Notes under the pieces: model-generated
Database searches by the model: none
What the model was told of the DNA's origin: nothing
Seen by the model: only the letters and a program-made list of their open reading frames with translations
Position numbers and translations under genes: made by a program
Shown: one piece after another, positions 26,688 through 34,652 of the stretch
Position numbering within the stretch: position 1 is the first letter of the stretch
Layout: every line of letters begins with the position of its first letter
Source of the DNA: Rhodospirillaceae bacterium
GTDB lineage: Bacteria; Pseudomonadota; Alphaproteobacteria; Rhodospirillales; Rhodospirillaceae
NCBI GenBank assembly: GCA_018666155.1
Contig: JABJAH010000011.1
Span: 1-64,000 of the forward strand
DNA length: 64,000 nucleotides
Reading direction: 5' to 3'

Positions 26688-27125
26688 CTACAAGACGTGC
26701 GCGTTCTGTTTGCGGCGATGCAGCTCAAGACCCATTTCATCAAGTTCGATCTGCTCAAGACGCGCGTCTTCTAACGCCTCGGCCTCTTCTCGTTGATCTT
26801 GAGTAATCTCAAACGTTTTTAGCCCACGATACGCCGCCGACAATTCGTCTCGCGCTTCCTCGATCTTTGCCCTGACATGGTCTAGGGCGTCCATAAACTG
26901 AGAACGGCGCACTTCCCAGCGCTCTAAATACGCACTGAAAGTCGAGCCTTCCCATATGCCAGCCTGTTCCATAAACGCGGTTTCTGCGGCCTTCTCATTG
27001 GACAGAGAGTCGAGCCCCGTGAGCACAGCTTCTTCCTGGCGCAATAGAACAGCCATCGCGCGCTGGCGTTCTTCAACCTCGAACTTACGAAGACGGATAA
27101 GAGTTGCTAAATCGCTGCCGGCCAT
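26688..27125 (-). CDS. fliJ: FliJ-like flagellar export chaperone
   Basis: 145 residues, almost entirely helical with heptad-like Glu/Arg/Leu spacing, as expected for the FliJ coiled-coil stalk protein that works with the FliI ATPase in flagellar type III export. The sequence itself is poorly conserved in this family, so the call rests on size, coiled-coil character and position. Its ATG lies 11 bases after the end of the restored fliI frame. The same fliI-fliJ-ctrA neighbourhood is known from other alphaproteobacteria. It is convergent with the J-domain gene. Confidence 0.75.
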   Translation of the reverse strand: MAGSDLATLIRLRKFEVEERQRAMAVLLRQEEAVLTGLDSLSNEKAAETAFMEQAGIWEGSTFSAYLERWEVRRSQFMDALDHVRAKIEEARDELSAAYRGLKTFEITQDQREEAEALEDARLEQIELDEMGLELHRRKQNAHVL

Positions 27126-27136
27126 GTGTCGTTACC

Positions 27137-27291
27137 CTACTCAGCAACTTGTGGCGTTTCGGGTGCCTGTGGGAGGAGATTGGCTGGATCTACTCCGACA
27201 ACCTGTGGCGCTTGTTCTTGTTCGGGAACAACTTCGACGTCTTCTGGAGGTGCTAATGCTTCCGCTAACAACTGGTAGCAAGTATCCAGTC
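27137..27291 (-). pseudogene. fliI: Out-of-frame 3' tail of fliI
   Basis: One frame over from the fliI reading frame, the minus strand continues from about 27289 as [18 protein letters not shown] and on to a TAG at 27137-27139. This matches the expected FliI C-terminal helix (hydrophobic, ending in LAE-x-L). The annotated frame instead ends in an unrelated seven residues at 27265. Restoring one lost base (GAC CTG for GACTG) would join the frames and give an 11-base gap to fliJ instead of 139. A natural deletion or a sequencing/assembly error are both possible. Confidence 0.7.
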
Positions 27292-28569
27292 CGAGTGATC
27301 TTCTTTGGTCTGACGCATGAAATCTTCGATGCGCGGATAATAGTACATGGCCTCGTCGACGTCTGGATTCGAACCTCGCCGGTAAGCGCCCAGGCGAATC
27401 AGCTCCGCCATGTCTTCATAAGCTGAGATGTACTTCCGAGCGCGCTCAAGCAGGGCGTTCTGATCATCGGTGTTACAGCCTGGCATCGTTCTCGAAATTG
27501 ACCTGAGGACATCGATCGCCGGATATCGACCCCGCTCCGCAATGGCCCGATTGAGAACGATGTGGCCATCGAGAATGCCGCGAACCGCATCAGAGATCGG
27601 TTCGTTATGATCATCCCCTTCAACCAACACAGTGAAAAGGCCGGTAATGTTGCCGGTGCGTTTGCGGCCCGGGCCTGCCCGTTCCAACAGTTTGGGTAAC
27701 TCTGCAAACACCGTCGGGGTGTAGCCTTTCGCTGCCGGTGGCTCACCGGCCGAAAGACTTATTTCGCGCTGCGCCATGGCAAAGCGAGTGACGGAATCCA
27801 TCAAGCACAAGACGTTCTTACCTTGATCGCGGAAGTATTCAGCGACCGCGAGGGTGACGTAAGCCGCCTGCCGCCGCATCAATGGTGGTTCATCGGAGGT
27901 GGCGACGATAACGACCGAGCGGGCCAAGCCATCTAGACCGAGATCGTCCTCGATAAATTCGCGCGCCTCACGACCACGTTCACCAACCAGGCCGACGACT
28001 GTCACGTCTGCGTTGGTATAGCGCGCCATCATAGAAAGTACGGTCGACTTGCCGACACCGGAGCCTGCGAAGATGCCCATGCGCTGACCATGGCAGCAGG
28101 TCGTGAAGGTATTGAGTGACCGTATGCCGAGATCGACCTTAGATCCGATCCGCTTACGTGTATGCGCAGGCGGCGGTGAACTCTTGATCGCGTAGGCTTC
28201 CTCGCCAGACGGCAGAGCGCCTTTTTCATCGACCGGACGCCCCATCGCATTGATGACACGGCCCAGCCATGCATCATCTGGATAAATCGCCGGTTGGCTT
28301 TCACCGATTTCGGCGCGACATCCGTGGCCAACGCCTTCAAGTGCGCCAAACGGCATCAACAGCGCGCGGCCGTCTCGGAAGCCAACGACTTCACAAACGA
28401 CCTTGCGGTCATCGCGGGCAATAATATTGCAGCGATCACCCACGGAGAGATTGCCCTGCACGCCAGACACCTCAATGAGCAACCCTTGAACCGCCGATAC
28501 GCGCCCGAACACCCGATGGACGGGTAATCGATCTAGCTCGTTGATTAACGTTGAAATATTGACCGCCAC
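27265..28569 (-). CDS. fliI: Flagellum-specific ATPase FliI, 3' end frameshifted
   Basis: 434 residues in the open frame. It is the ATPase of the flagellar type III export apparatus, homologous to F1-beta. Walker A is AGSGVGKST near residue 165, with [12 protein letters not shown], Walker B-type [17 protein letters not shown], and [17 protein letters not shown] all intact. The last residues (DWILATSC) are not FliI-like. The true C-terminus continues in the adjacent frame (27137-27291). The N-terminal beta-barrel and catalytic core are complete, so the lesion affects only the C-terminal helical part. It is divergent from ctrA. Confidence 0.92.
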   Translation of the reverse strand: MAVNISTLINELDRLPVHRVFGRVSAVQGLLIEVSGVQGNLSVGDRCNIIARDDRKVVCEVVGFRDGRALLMPFGALEGVGHGCRAEIGESQPAIYPDDAWLGRVINAMGRPVDEKGALPSGEEAYAIKSSPPPAHTRKRIGSKVDLGIRSLNTFTTCCHGQRMGIFAGSGVGKSTVLSMMARYTNADVTVVGLVGERGREAREFIEDDLGLDGLARSVVIVATSDEPPLMRRQAAYVTLAVAEYFRDQGKNVLCLMDSVTRFAMAQREISLSAGEPPAAKGYTPTVFAELPKLLERAGPGRKRTGNITGLFTVLVEGDDHNEPISDAVRGILDGHIVLNRAIAERGRYPAIDVLRSISRTMPGCNTDDQNALLERARKYISAYEDMAELIRLGAYRRGSNPDVDEAMYYYPRIEDFMRQTKEDHSDWILATSC

Positions 28570-28686
28570 CGCACCCTTTGTCCCATCACTTGGTTTGGCA
28601 TTGCACCCTAGCGTGATTCCCGGTCACGCGCCTCACGGAGCCAAACCCATACTTACGGTCGTGAAAGCTATACTAGTGACCAGCCG

Positions 28687-28801
28687 TTAACGCCGAGTAA
28701 AGGCGCTAAAGGCCGCTATAGCTTGAATTTCCTAGGATTATTGCGACTCGGCGGGATGCCTGGCCTCAACTGGCGCGACATGGTATATTAATAGGTATTA
28801 A
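28687..28801 (+). promoter_or_regulatory. Candidate CtrA-binding sites upstream of ctrA
   Basis: The established CtrA site is TTAA-N7-TTAA. At 28687-28701 there is TTAA-N7-TAAA (one mismatch). At 28788-28801 there is TTAA-N6-TTAA, one base short in the spacer and about 33 bases before the ctrA start. The second lies where it could control autoregulation. The rest of the 264-base gap between fliI and ctrA shows no gene. Confidence 0.4.
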
Positions 28802-28833
28802 GACTGGGACGCGAGCGGAAGGGACTGACTACC

Positions 28834-29550
28834 ATGCGTATTCTATTGGTTGAAGACGATCCATCAACGGCGCAAACCATCGAAGCCATGTTGAAGAAGG
28901 AAGACTGGGTGGTCGACACCACCGACATGGGCGAAGACGGCGTCGAGATCGGCAAATTGTATGAGTATGACCTAGTCATCCTCGACCTCATGTTACCGGA
29001 CATGGACGGCCTTGAAGTGCTACGCCAGCTCCGCAACGCCAAAGTGAATACGCCGGTCCTCATTCTTTCCGGCCTGACCGAACCAACGAAAAAAGTTCAA
29101 GGCTTCGGTATTGGCGCAGACGATTACCTAACCAAACCCTTTAACCGCGATGAGTTGATGGCCCGCATCCAAGCTATTGTGCGCCGCTCCAAAGGACACT
29201 CCCAGCCCAAGGTCGAAGTCGGTAAACTCTCTGTGCACTTAGAAGACCGCACAGCCGAAGTGGAAGGCGGACCGCTTCACTTAACTGGCAAAGAATACGG
29301 CATCCTCGAACTGCTGGCTTTGCGCAAGGGCACGACGTTGACCAAAGAGCAATTCCTCAACCACCTCTACGGCGGTATGGATGAGCCCGAGCTCAAGATT
29401 ATTGACGTTTTCATTTGCAAGTTGCGTAAGAAAATCGCCAATGCGACGGGCGGTGAACACTACATCGAAACGGTATGGGGTCGAGGCTATGTATTGCGCG
29501 AAAGCATAGCGGCAGAAGATTTACCACCTGCGAAAGCGGCGGCCGGATAA
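28834..29550 (+). CDS. ctrA: Cell-cycle response regulator CtrA
   Basis: 238 residues, OmpR-type. The receiver domain has the phospho-acceptor Asp51 in [13 protein letters not shown] and Lys in YLTKPF. The DNA-binding domain carries the strongly conserved CtrA block [20 protein letters not shown] and [17 protein letters not shown]. It controls cell-cycle, motility and envelope genes in alphaproteobacteria, receiving phosphate from CckA through ChpT (a ChpT gene is at 33588-34247). The tail ends in AKAAAG, not the Ala-Ala end seen in Caulobacter CtrA, so ClpXP turnover may differ (inference). GGAAGGG precedes the ATG. Confidence 0.96.
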   Translation: MRILLVEDDPSTAQTIEAMLKKEDWVVDTTDMGEDGVEIGKLYEYDLVILDLMLPDMDGLEVLRQLRNAKVNTPVLILSGLTEPTKKVQGFGIGADDYLTKPFNRDELMARIQAIVRRSKGHSQPKVEVGKLSVHLEDRTAEVEGGPLHLTGKEYGILELLALRKGTTLTKEQFLNHLYGGMDEPELKIIDVFICKLRKKIANATGGEHYIETVWGRGYVLRESIAAEDLPPAKAAAG

Positions 29551-29670
29551 CCGTCCAAAACGCAATCTCGTTATCGCAGCTTCACGTGACCGACTCTTGA
29601 TATCTATGAACGCATGGAATCGCGTCATTTCCTGCTGCAGTGACGTAGCTGGAATGGTATAGGTCCGGTC

Positions 29671-30099
29671 ATGACTTCCGGACATCATGAAACAATCAAT
29701 ACAGCGGATGACGCGCCTCAAGCCTCCAATCGGTCGGTTGGGGTCGTTTTAGCAGTGGCCTTCGCTGTATTCGGCCTCTGGCCCTTGCTTGGTGATGAAC
29801 CAGCGCGCTCATGGGCGACGGCAACGGCAGCCGGCCTGGCCATTCTGGCGTTGGCGCTCCCCCGGGCCCTGACCCCTGTGGCTTGGGCCTGGCTGGGCCT
29901 AGGCAAAGTTCTGCACATAATCGTCGGCCCCGTCGTCCTCGGCCTCCTCTACGTAATTGCTGTTATACCCACCGGGCTTTACGTGCGAGTAACTGGAAAA
30001 GACCCCTTGCGTCTTAAACACGATCCAACCGCGAAGAGTTATTGGATTGATCGCGACCCCCCAGGGCCCGACCCTAAATCACTCCCGCAACAGTTCTGA
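29671..30099 (+). CDS. SxtJ-like membrane protein of a carbamoyltransferase cassette
   Basis: 142 residues with about four hydrophobic segments packed between residues 22 and 110 and a polar tail (HDPTAKSYWIDRDPPGPDP). Length, topology and this tail fit the SxtJ family, named from saxitoxin clusters but widespread beside carbamoyltransferases and of unknown function. Ten bases separate it from the small DUF5989 gene and the carbamoyltransferase follows, so the trio is one operon. A role in presenting a membrane-associated glycan or lipid for carbamoylation is inference. Confidence 0.75.
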   Translation: MTSGHHETINTADDAPQASNRSVGVVLAVAFAVFGLWPLLGDEPARSWATATAAGLAILALALPRALTPVAWAWLGLGKVLHIIVGPVVLGLLYVIAVIPTGLYVRVTGKDPLRLKHDPTAKSYWIDRDPPGPDPKSLPQQF

Positions 30100-30108
30100 G
30101 TTTAGTTC

Positions 30109-30258
30109 ATGTCTTTCATCGCTGAATTTTGGCTATTCCTCAAAGTCCGCAAGAAGTTCTGGCTGCTGCCCATGATCATCATGCTGGCCTTGTTCGGTGG
30201 ATTGATCGTTCTCGCACAGGGCAGCGCCGTTGCGCCCTTTATCTACACCATCTTTTAG
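30109..30258 (+). CDS. DUF5989 (SxtK-like) small membrane protein, 49 residues
   Basis: A short gene easily missed by length cut-offs. ATG 30109 to TAG 30256-30258 encodes 49 residues: a basic amphipathic start (FWLFLKVRKKFWLLP) and one membrane span (MIIMLALFGGLIVLAQG). This is the classic DUF5989/SxtK pattern, almost always found between an SxtJ-type protein and an SxtI/NodU-type carbamoyltransferase. It sits exactly there, 9 bases after the SxtJ-like stop and 21 before the enzyme. It probably tethers or organises the enzyme at the membrane (inference). Confidence 0.85.
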   Translation: MSFIAEFWLFLKVRKKFWLLPMIIMLALFGGLIVLAQGSAVAPFIYTIF

Positions 30259-30279
30259 TGTGATCGACGAGCAACCCTA

Positions 30280-32115
30280 GTGCGCATTCTCGGCCTTTCC
30301 GCGTTATACCATGACAGCGCTGCGGCGCTGATCATTGACGGCCGCATCGTCGCCGCCGCACAAGAAGAGCGGTTTACGCGCAAAAAACACGACGCATCAT
30401 TGCCGACTCACTCCATTCAATTTTGCCTCGATCACGCAAAACTCTCACCCGCCGATATTGATGTCGTCGCATTTTACGAAAAACCATTCCTGAAATTTGA
30501 ACGATTGTTGGAAACGTATGCGGCATTTGCACCACGCGGGTTCTCCTCGTTCCGCCGCGCTATTCCAGTATGGGTGAAAGAGAAACTGTTTCAGAAAGAC
30601 AATCTTATAAAATACCTAAAGACCTTCGACCCCAACGTGGACTGGGCGTCGAAGTTGATATTCTCAGAGCATCACCTCAGTCACGCCGCCTCAGCGTTCT
30701 TCCCATCGCCATTTGACGAAGCTGCGATACTAACCATGGATGGCGTCGGCGAATGGGCGACGACCTCCCTCGCCCATGGCGCCGGCAATAGCCTTACGAT
30801 GCAAAAGGAAATTCACTTTCCTCACTCACTCGGCCTCTTGTACTCCGCTTTTACCTACTACACCGGATTTCGCGTCAATTCCGGCGAATACAAGGTTATG
30901 GGCCTTGCGCCCTATGGGCGACCGCATCACGCCCAGACAATTTTGGACAACTTAATCGACATTAAAGATGACGGTACATTCCGCCTCGACCTAAGTTACT
31001 TCGACTATGCCACCGGTCTAACCATGACTAACCACCGTTTCGACGCGTTATTTGGCGGGCCGCCACGTGATCCGGAGACGGCTATCGGACAACGGGAGAT
31101 GGACCTCGCCGCCTCGATTCAATCGGTAACGGAAGAGGTCGTGCTACGGCTCGCCCGAGGAATAAAAAAAGAAACGGGCGCCAACAACCTATGCCTGGCA
31201 GGTGGCGTTGCTCTCAATTGCGTCGCCAACGGCAAGATTCAGGCAGAAGGTATTTTTGAGCGGCTATGGATTCAGCCCGCTGCTGGTGACGCGGGTGGCG
31301 CATTGGGTGCCGCGTTGGTTGCGCATCACCTCCATCATGAAGGTGAGCGGACGCCTGCCACGCATGGTGACAGCATGGCTGGAACTTATCTCGGGCCCGC
31401 GTTCGACCAAGATGACATTGAACAAAGATTGGCGACAGCAGGCGCTGTTTTTGAGCGTCTCGAAGAGTCCGCATTGATCGAGCGCACTGCCGCTGCGTTG
31501 GCCGATAAAAAAGGAGTGGGCTGGTTTCAGGGTCGAATGGAGTTTGGCCCTCGCGCGCTCGGTGCTCGATCCATTCTTGGCAACCCAACAGACCCCGAAT
31601 CACAGCGCACACTTAATCTGAAAGTGAAATTTCGCGAAAGCTTTAGACCCTTTGCTCCCGCCGTGCTGAGTGAAGATGTCGGCGATTGGTTTGAGCTTAA
31701 AGACGACAGCCCGTACATGCTGATCGTCGCCCCCGTTGAGAACGAGCACTGCCTGCCGCTATCTCGCCAAGACCTAGAACGACGCGGGACCGATCGTGTT
31801 AATGCCCAGCGCTCAACTATTCCTGCTGTCACGCATGTCGACTACTCAGCCCGCGTCCAGACGGTTCACAAAGAAACCAACCCCCGCTTCCACGCGCTGA
31901 TATCCGCGTTCAAGGAGAAGACAGGCGTTCCGATCGTTGTGAACACAAGTTTCAACGTTCGAGGAGAGCCGATCGTTTGCAGCCCGGAAGACGCGTTCCG
32001 TTGCTTTATGGCGACCGGCCTGGATCTATTGGTTATTGGGGATTGCATCCTTGAAAAAGCGAATCAGGATATTGAACTCAAGGACGATTACGCCGATTCC
32101 TTCGCATTAGACTGA
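30280..32115 (+). CDS. NodU/SxtI-type O-carbamoyltransferase
   Basis: 611 residues starting with GTG at 30280. The N-terminal kinase-like domain opens with ILGLSALYHDSAAALI and has SEHHLSHAASAF (metal/catalytic His residues) and LTMDGVGEW. The YrdC-related C-terminal part contains LAGGVALNCVANGKI, GRMEFGPRALGARSIL and VNTSFNVRGEPIV, all diagnostic of the NodU/CmcH/TobZ family. The enzyme moves a carbamoyl group from carbamoyl phosphate through carbamoyl-AMP to a hydroxyl. The acceptor is unknown; with two membrane partners an envelope sugar is plausible. The 3' end overlaps cheR by 28 bases, convergently. Confidence 0.93.
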   Translation: MRILGLSALYHDSAAALIIDGRIVAAAQEERFTRKKHDASLPTHSIQFCLDHAKLSPADIDVVAFYEKPFLKFERLLETYAAFAPRGFSSFRRAIPVWVKEKLFQKDNLIKYLKTFDPNVDWASKLIFSEHHLSHAASAFFPSPFDEAAILTMDGVGEWATTSLAHGAGNSLTMQKEIHFPHSLGLLYSAFTYYTGFRVNSGEYKVMGLAPYGRPHHAQTILDNLIDIKDDGTFRLDLSYFDYATGLTMTNHRFDALFGGPPRDPETAIGQREMDLAASIQSVTEEVVLRLARGIKKETGANNLCLAGGVALNCVANGKIQAEGIFERLWIQPAAGDAGGALGAALVAHHLHHEGERTPATHGDSMAGTYLGPAFDQDDIEQRLATAGAVFERLEESALIERTAAALADKKGVGWFQGRMEFGPRALGARSILGNPTDPESQRTLNLKVKFRESFRPFAPAVLSEDVGDWFELKDDSPYMLIVAPVENEHCLPLSRQDLERRGTDRVNAQRSTIPAVTHVDYSARVQTVHKETNPRFHALISAFKEKTGVPIVVNTSFNVRGEPIVCSPEDAFRCFMATGLDLLVIGDCILEKANQDIELKDDYADSFALD

Positions 32116-32978
32116 GACGACCCATGCCAAGCCCCAACAGCTAAGGATTGAGATACCGGACGATCAGGGCGATCAACGCCAAACACGCCGATCTCAGGCA
32201 CCACCGCCCTAAAGTTATTCGAAATCCCGACCGTTGTTTCATCGAGACCTAAATAGAGCGCGCCGTCATCGGTCAATAATCTTGAAATACGGCCAAGCAC
32301 TTGAATCTTAGTTTCCTGATCGAAAAACGTCAGCACGTTCCGGCACAGGACTACGTCGAAAGCACCGAGAGGATAAAGTTCCTCCGTTAAATTCCATCGC
32401 TTGAATTCCAGTCCGGCCTTCAAGACATCTTTGATACGCCACTGTGAATCGCCAACTTTTTCGAAACTGGATATCAGCATCCGAACCGGCAGACCGCTCT
32501 GGGCTTCAAACTGAGAATAGACACCTTTCTGTGCACGCGTGATTGCGCCATCTGCGATATCGATGCCCACGATTTGTGGGTCCCAGGCGGCCAATGCATC
32601 ACCCGCTTCGCGGAGCAAAAGGGCTAACGAGTAGGCCTCTTGTCCCGTCGAGACACCGCAGCAGAGGATGCGAAACGATTCTTTATCTTTCCGCGCTTTC
32701 AAGATGTTTGGCAGGGTAACAGTACGAAAATGCTCGAATGGCTTCCAATCCCTAAAAAACGTCGTTTCCCCCGACATCATCGCTTCAACAACTTCGCGCG
32801 CCAAAGATTCTTCACCGTCGCGCAGATAGCCAATGAGGTCGCCTAACCCCTTCAAACGCCGCCGCCTAAGTACGGGCATAAGACGATTCTCGATCAGATA
32901 GGATTTGTCACGAGTCAGGACCAGGCCCGAACGCTCTTTCAGCAGATCCGCGACGAATTCGAAGTCATCAGGAGTCAT
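32088..32978 (-). CDS. cheR: Chemotaxis methyltransferase CheR
   Basis: 296 residues. The N-terminal helical domain (MTPDDFEFVADLLKERSGL) and the SAM domain (LCCGVSTGQEAYSLALLL, IVGIDIADGAI, FDVVLCRNVLTFFD) are those of CheR, which methylates glutamates of chemoreceptors. ATG 32978 begins the conserved block and has GGGAG about ten bases upstream; ATG 32993 is an alternative. It lies downstream of cheY on the same strand. No cheA, cheW, cheB or receptor gene is visible here, so the chemotaxis set in this window is incomplete. Confidence 0.9.
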   Translation of the reverse strand: MTPDDFEFVADLLKERSGLVLTRDKSYLIENRLMPVLRRRRLKGLGDLIGYLRDGEESLAREVVEAMMSGETTFFRDWKPFEHFRTVTLPNILKARKDKESFRILCCGVSTGQEAYSLALLLREAGDALAAWDPQIVGIDIADGAITRAQKGVYSQFEAQSGLPVRMLISSFEKVGDSQWRIKDVLKAGLEFKRWNLTEELYPLGAFDVVLCRNVLTFFDQETKIQVLGRISRLLTDDGALYLGLDETTVGISNNFRAVVPEIGVFGVDRPDRPVSQSLAVGAWHGSSQSNAKESA

Positions 32979-33018
32979 GACCTTGACTCCCATAGGTCAT
33001 ATTCAGTGACCCGTCGCA

Positions 33019-33063
33019 TCAGTCGAGCAATCCAATAATGTCGAGTTTTGCACGTACAATTTA
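33019..33063 (-). pseudogene. cheY: In-frame continuation of cheY after an internal TAA
   Basis: After the TAA at 33061-33063 the same frame continues as IVRAKLDIIGLLD to a TGA at 33019-33021. This is the normal CheY last helix: family members read KPFD-x-x-I-I/V-x-x-K...GLL. With a sense codon at the TAA the protein would be 122 residues, the normal CheY length. Relatives often have Glu just before this Ile, so GAA to TAA is the simplest change. Confidence 0.7.
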
Positions 33064-33387
33064 GCCATCAAACGGCTTCATAATGTATTCGTCGGCGCCG
33101 GCATCAAGCGCTTGCTGTATGTGCTGGACGTCGTTCTCGATTGCACAAAGCACAACCTTTGGATGGTCGCCTCCGGGCAGTTTGCGAAGCGCGCGCACAA
33201 AGTCAGGTCCCGATAGATTTGGCATCTCCCAATCGAGCAACACCATTTCAGGCATACTCACCTTTACCGAATCGATCGCTTTTGCACCGTCAATGGCTTC
33301 CTCAGCTTTAAAGCCGAGGTCTTCCATAATACGGCGCGCGACGCGACGGATGATCCGCGAGTCATCAACAATTAGACAGCGTTTCAT
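33061..33387 (-). CDS. cheY: CheY-like receiver, truncated by an early stop
   Basis: 108 residues. Phospho-acceptor Asp52 (LLDWEMP), acidic pair in VDDS and Lys104 (IMKPF) are present, so it could still be phosphorylated. The switch Thr position reads Ala (CAIEND, where alphaproteobacterial CheY usually has CTTEND). The chain stops at DG before the final alpha-5 helix; the missing helix is encoded in frame just beyond the stop (33019-33063). Loss of alpha-4/5 face contacts would impair binding to the flagellar motor or CheA. The protein may be non-functional or the stop an artefact. Confidence 0.82.
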   Translation of the reverse strand: MKRCLIVDDSRIIRRVARRIMEDLGFKAEEAIDGAKAIDSVKVSMPEMVLLDWEMPNLSGPDFVRALRKLPGGDHPKVVLCAIENDVQHIQQALDAGADEYIMKPFDG

Positions 33388-33556
33388 TTATGCGTCGGGT
33401 ACGGTCGGCAAGGCTGCGTTGAGCAAAGCTTCCCATCCCCCCCTGTTTGTAAAATCAATGTTTTCTATCAATACCTTAGAGGGTTAGAGAGCTCCGATAA
33501 AGCAGTAGAAAACACTCCTTATCGCCTCGATACGATATGGCTGAATCACTGTTAAA

Positions 33557-33572
33557 GCCCCACTTTTGGGGC
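33557..33572 (-). terminator. Weak Rho-independent terminator after chpT
   Basis: On the minus strand GCCCC and GGGGC form a five-pair stem around a six-base loop, followed by TTT. It begins 15 bases after the chpT stop. The stem is perfect but short and the T-run has only three bases, so termination may be partial. Confidence 0.45.
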
Positions 33573-33587
33573 GAACAGTCATGGCGG

Positions 33588-34247
33588 CTAGGACCAGGTT
33601 GAAGTGATCACTGCCCCTTCAGCGTCGCCCGCCAGGGCAATCTGCCCGCCAGAATTTACGACCAAGAGGTGAGTTAGATGAGCCTGGACTGTTTGAGCGG
33701 TCACCTTGACTTGCGCAGGGTTCGCTACGGCGGCGGCTGTCTCCTCTCTGATTTTCGATGCGCGCCCTTCCACTGTGCGGTTGCTAACAACGACCACTAA
33801 ACCCGAAGCATCGGACTTAATGTCTATGGATAAGGAATAGCAGCTGGGCATGCATTCGAGACTAAGGAGCACAACATTGGACAATATTTGCGCAGCACCA
33901 TCACCCAGCCTATCGCCGAATTGAATGAGGTTGTCCTCTGCGGGCCAACCAAGTTGCGGCGCACCGGACATCGCAGCGGTAGCAACCAAATAATCTTCGA
34001 ATATGCGCTCAAGGTCATCAAAATTTAGCCCGCCGCCACCTGACCATCCAAAAGCAACGCGAAGAAACTTTAGCTTGCGGCCAGCCGCCTCAGCACTTCC
34101 TGACAACAGAGACAACGTTTCATCATCAATGAGTGATGGATCGGTCCCCATGAGCTCCACGCCCGCCGAGATGGCGCCGACTGGACCTGCCAGGTCATGG
34201 CAAAGACGCGTGCATAACAAATGCGCGATCTGCAATTCATTGGACAT
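33588..34247 (-). CDS. chpT: Histidine phosphotransferase ChpT
   Basis: 219 residues. The dimerisation/phosphotransfer helix contains LCTRLCHDLAGPVGAI with phospho-accepting His17, the ChpT signature. A degenerate Bergerat-like domain follows (GDGAAQILSNVVLLSLE). ChpT relays phosphate from CckA to CtrA and CpdR in the alphaproteobacterial cell cycle, and CtrA is encoded 4 kb away. The gene is solitary and divergent from the DUF3553 gene. The 200 bases between chpT and cheY hold the terminator and one very short doubtful frame. Confidence 0.88.
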   Translation of the reverse strand: MSNELQIAHLLCTRLCHDLAGPVGAISAGVELMGTDPSLIDDETLSLLSGSAEAAGRKLKFLRVAFGWSGGGGLNFDDLERIFEDYLVATAAMSGAPQLGWPAEDNLIQFGDRLGDGAAQILSNVVLLSLECMPSCYSLSIDIKSDASGLVVVVSNRTVEGRASKIREETAAAVANPAQVKVTAQTVQAHLTHLLVVNSGGQIALAGDAEGAVITSTWS

Positions 34248-34358
34248 CGTGAATATCGCCTCTGTGAATTTGTTGACCTAGCATAACAAGACTATCCATT
34301 GCTCCTCAAACATCTAAAATTACGACCAACCCATACCGCCACAACAGAGATATTTTTT

Positions 34359-34547
34359 ATGGAACTCGAGTTTGTCCCGGGAGCCCTCGTCGTAAACCCG
34401 GACGAGGTTGAGTGGGGAATCGGCCAAGTCCAGTCCGCGGTTGGTACGAAAGTGACCGTAAACTTCGAAAATATGGGCAAAATCGTCATTAATACGGCTG
34501 TTGTACACCTAGACGTGATCGCCCTGGATGACCTCCCCGAGGGTTGA
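34359..34547 (+). CDS. DUF3553 small protein
   Basis: 62 residues from ATG 34359. The sequence FVPGALVVNPDEVEWGIGQVQ followed by KVTVNFENMGK is typical of the DUF3553 family, a small SH3-like beta-barrel found in alphaproteobacteria and related to the CarD/UvrD-tail type of fold. The longer frame to 34299 adds a non-conserved stretch. It lies between chpT (divergent) and moaA (105 bases downstream). Role unknown; nucleic-acid or protein binding is a guess from the fold. Confidence 0.8.
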   Translation: MELEFVPGALVVNPDEVEWGIGQVQSAVGTKVTVNFENMGKIVINTAVVHLDVIALDDLPEG

Positions 34548-34652
34548 GACTCACCGCTCACATCTCCATATACAAAGAACAACGCCGATTCCTAGCCAAA
34601 ATGGGCATGTCGGCGATTAACAGACGCCCCTTCACCGTGATACACCCGCGCC

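Noticed and set aside
27280..27300. Programmed -1 frameshift in fliI
   Set aside because: No slippery X-XXY-YYZ heptamer or clear downstream structure; a lost base is simpler.
8590..33063. TAA read as Glu, since two TAA codons fall where Glu is expected (8590-8592 and 33061-33063)
   Set aside because: Many genes in the window end in TAA and would run on if it were sense; ordinary nonsense changes explain both cases.
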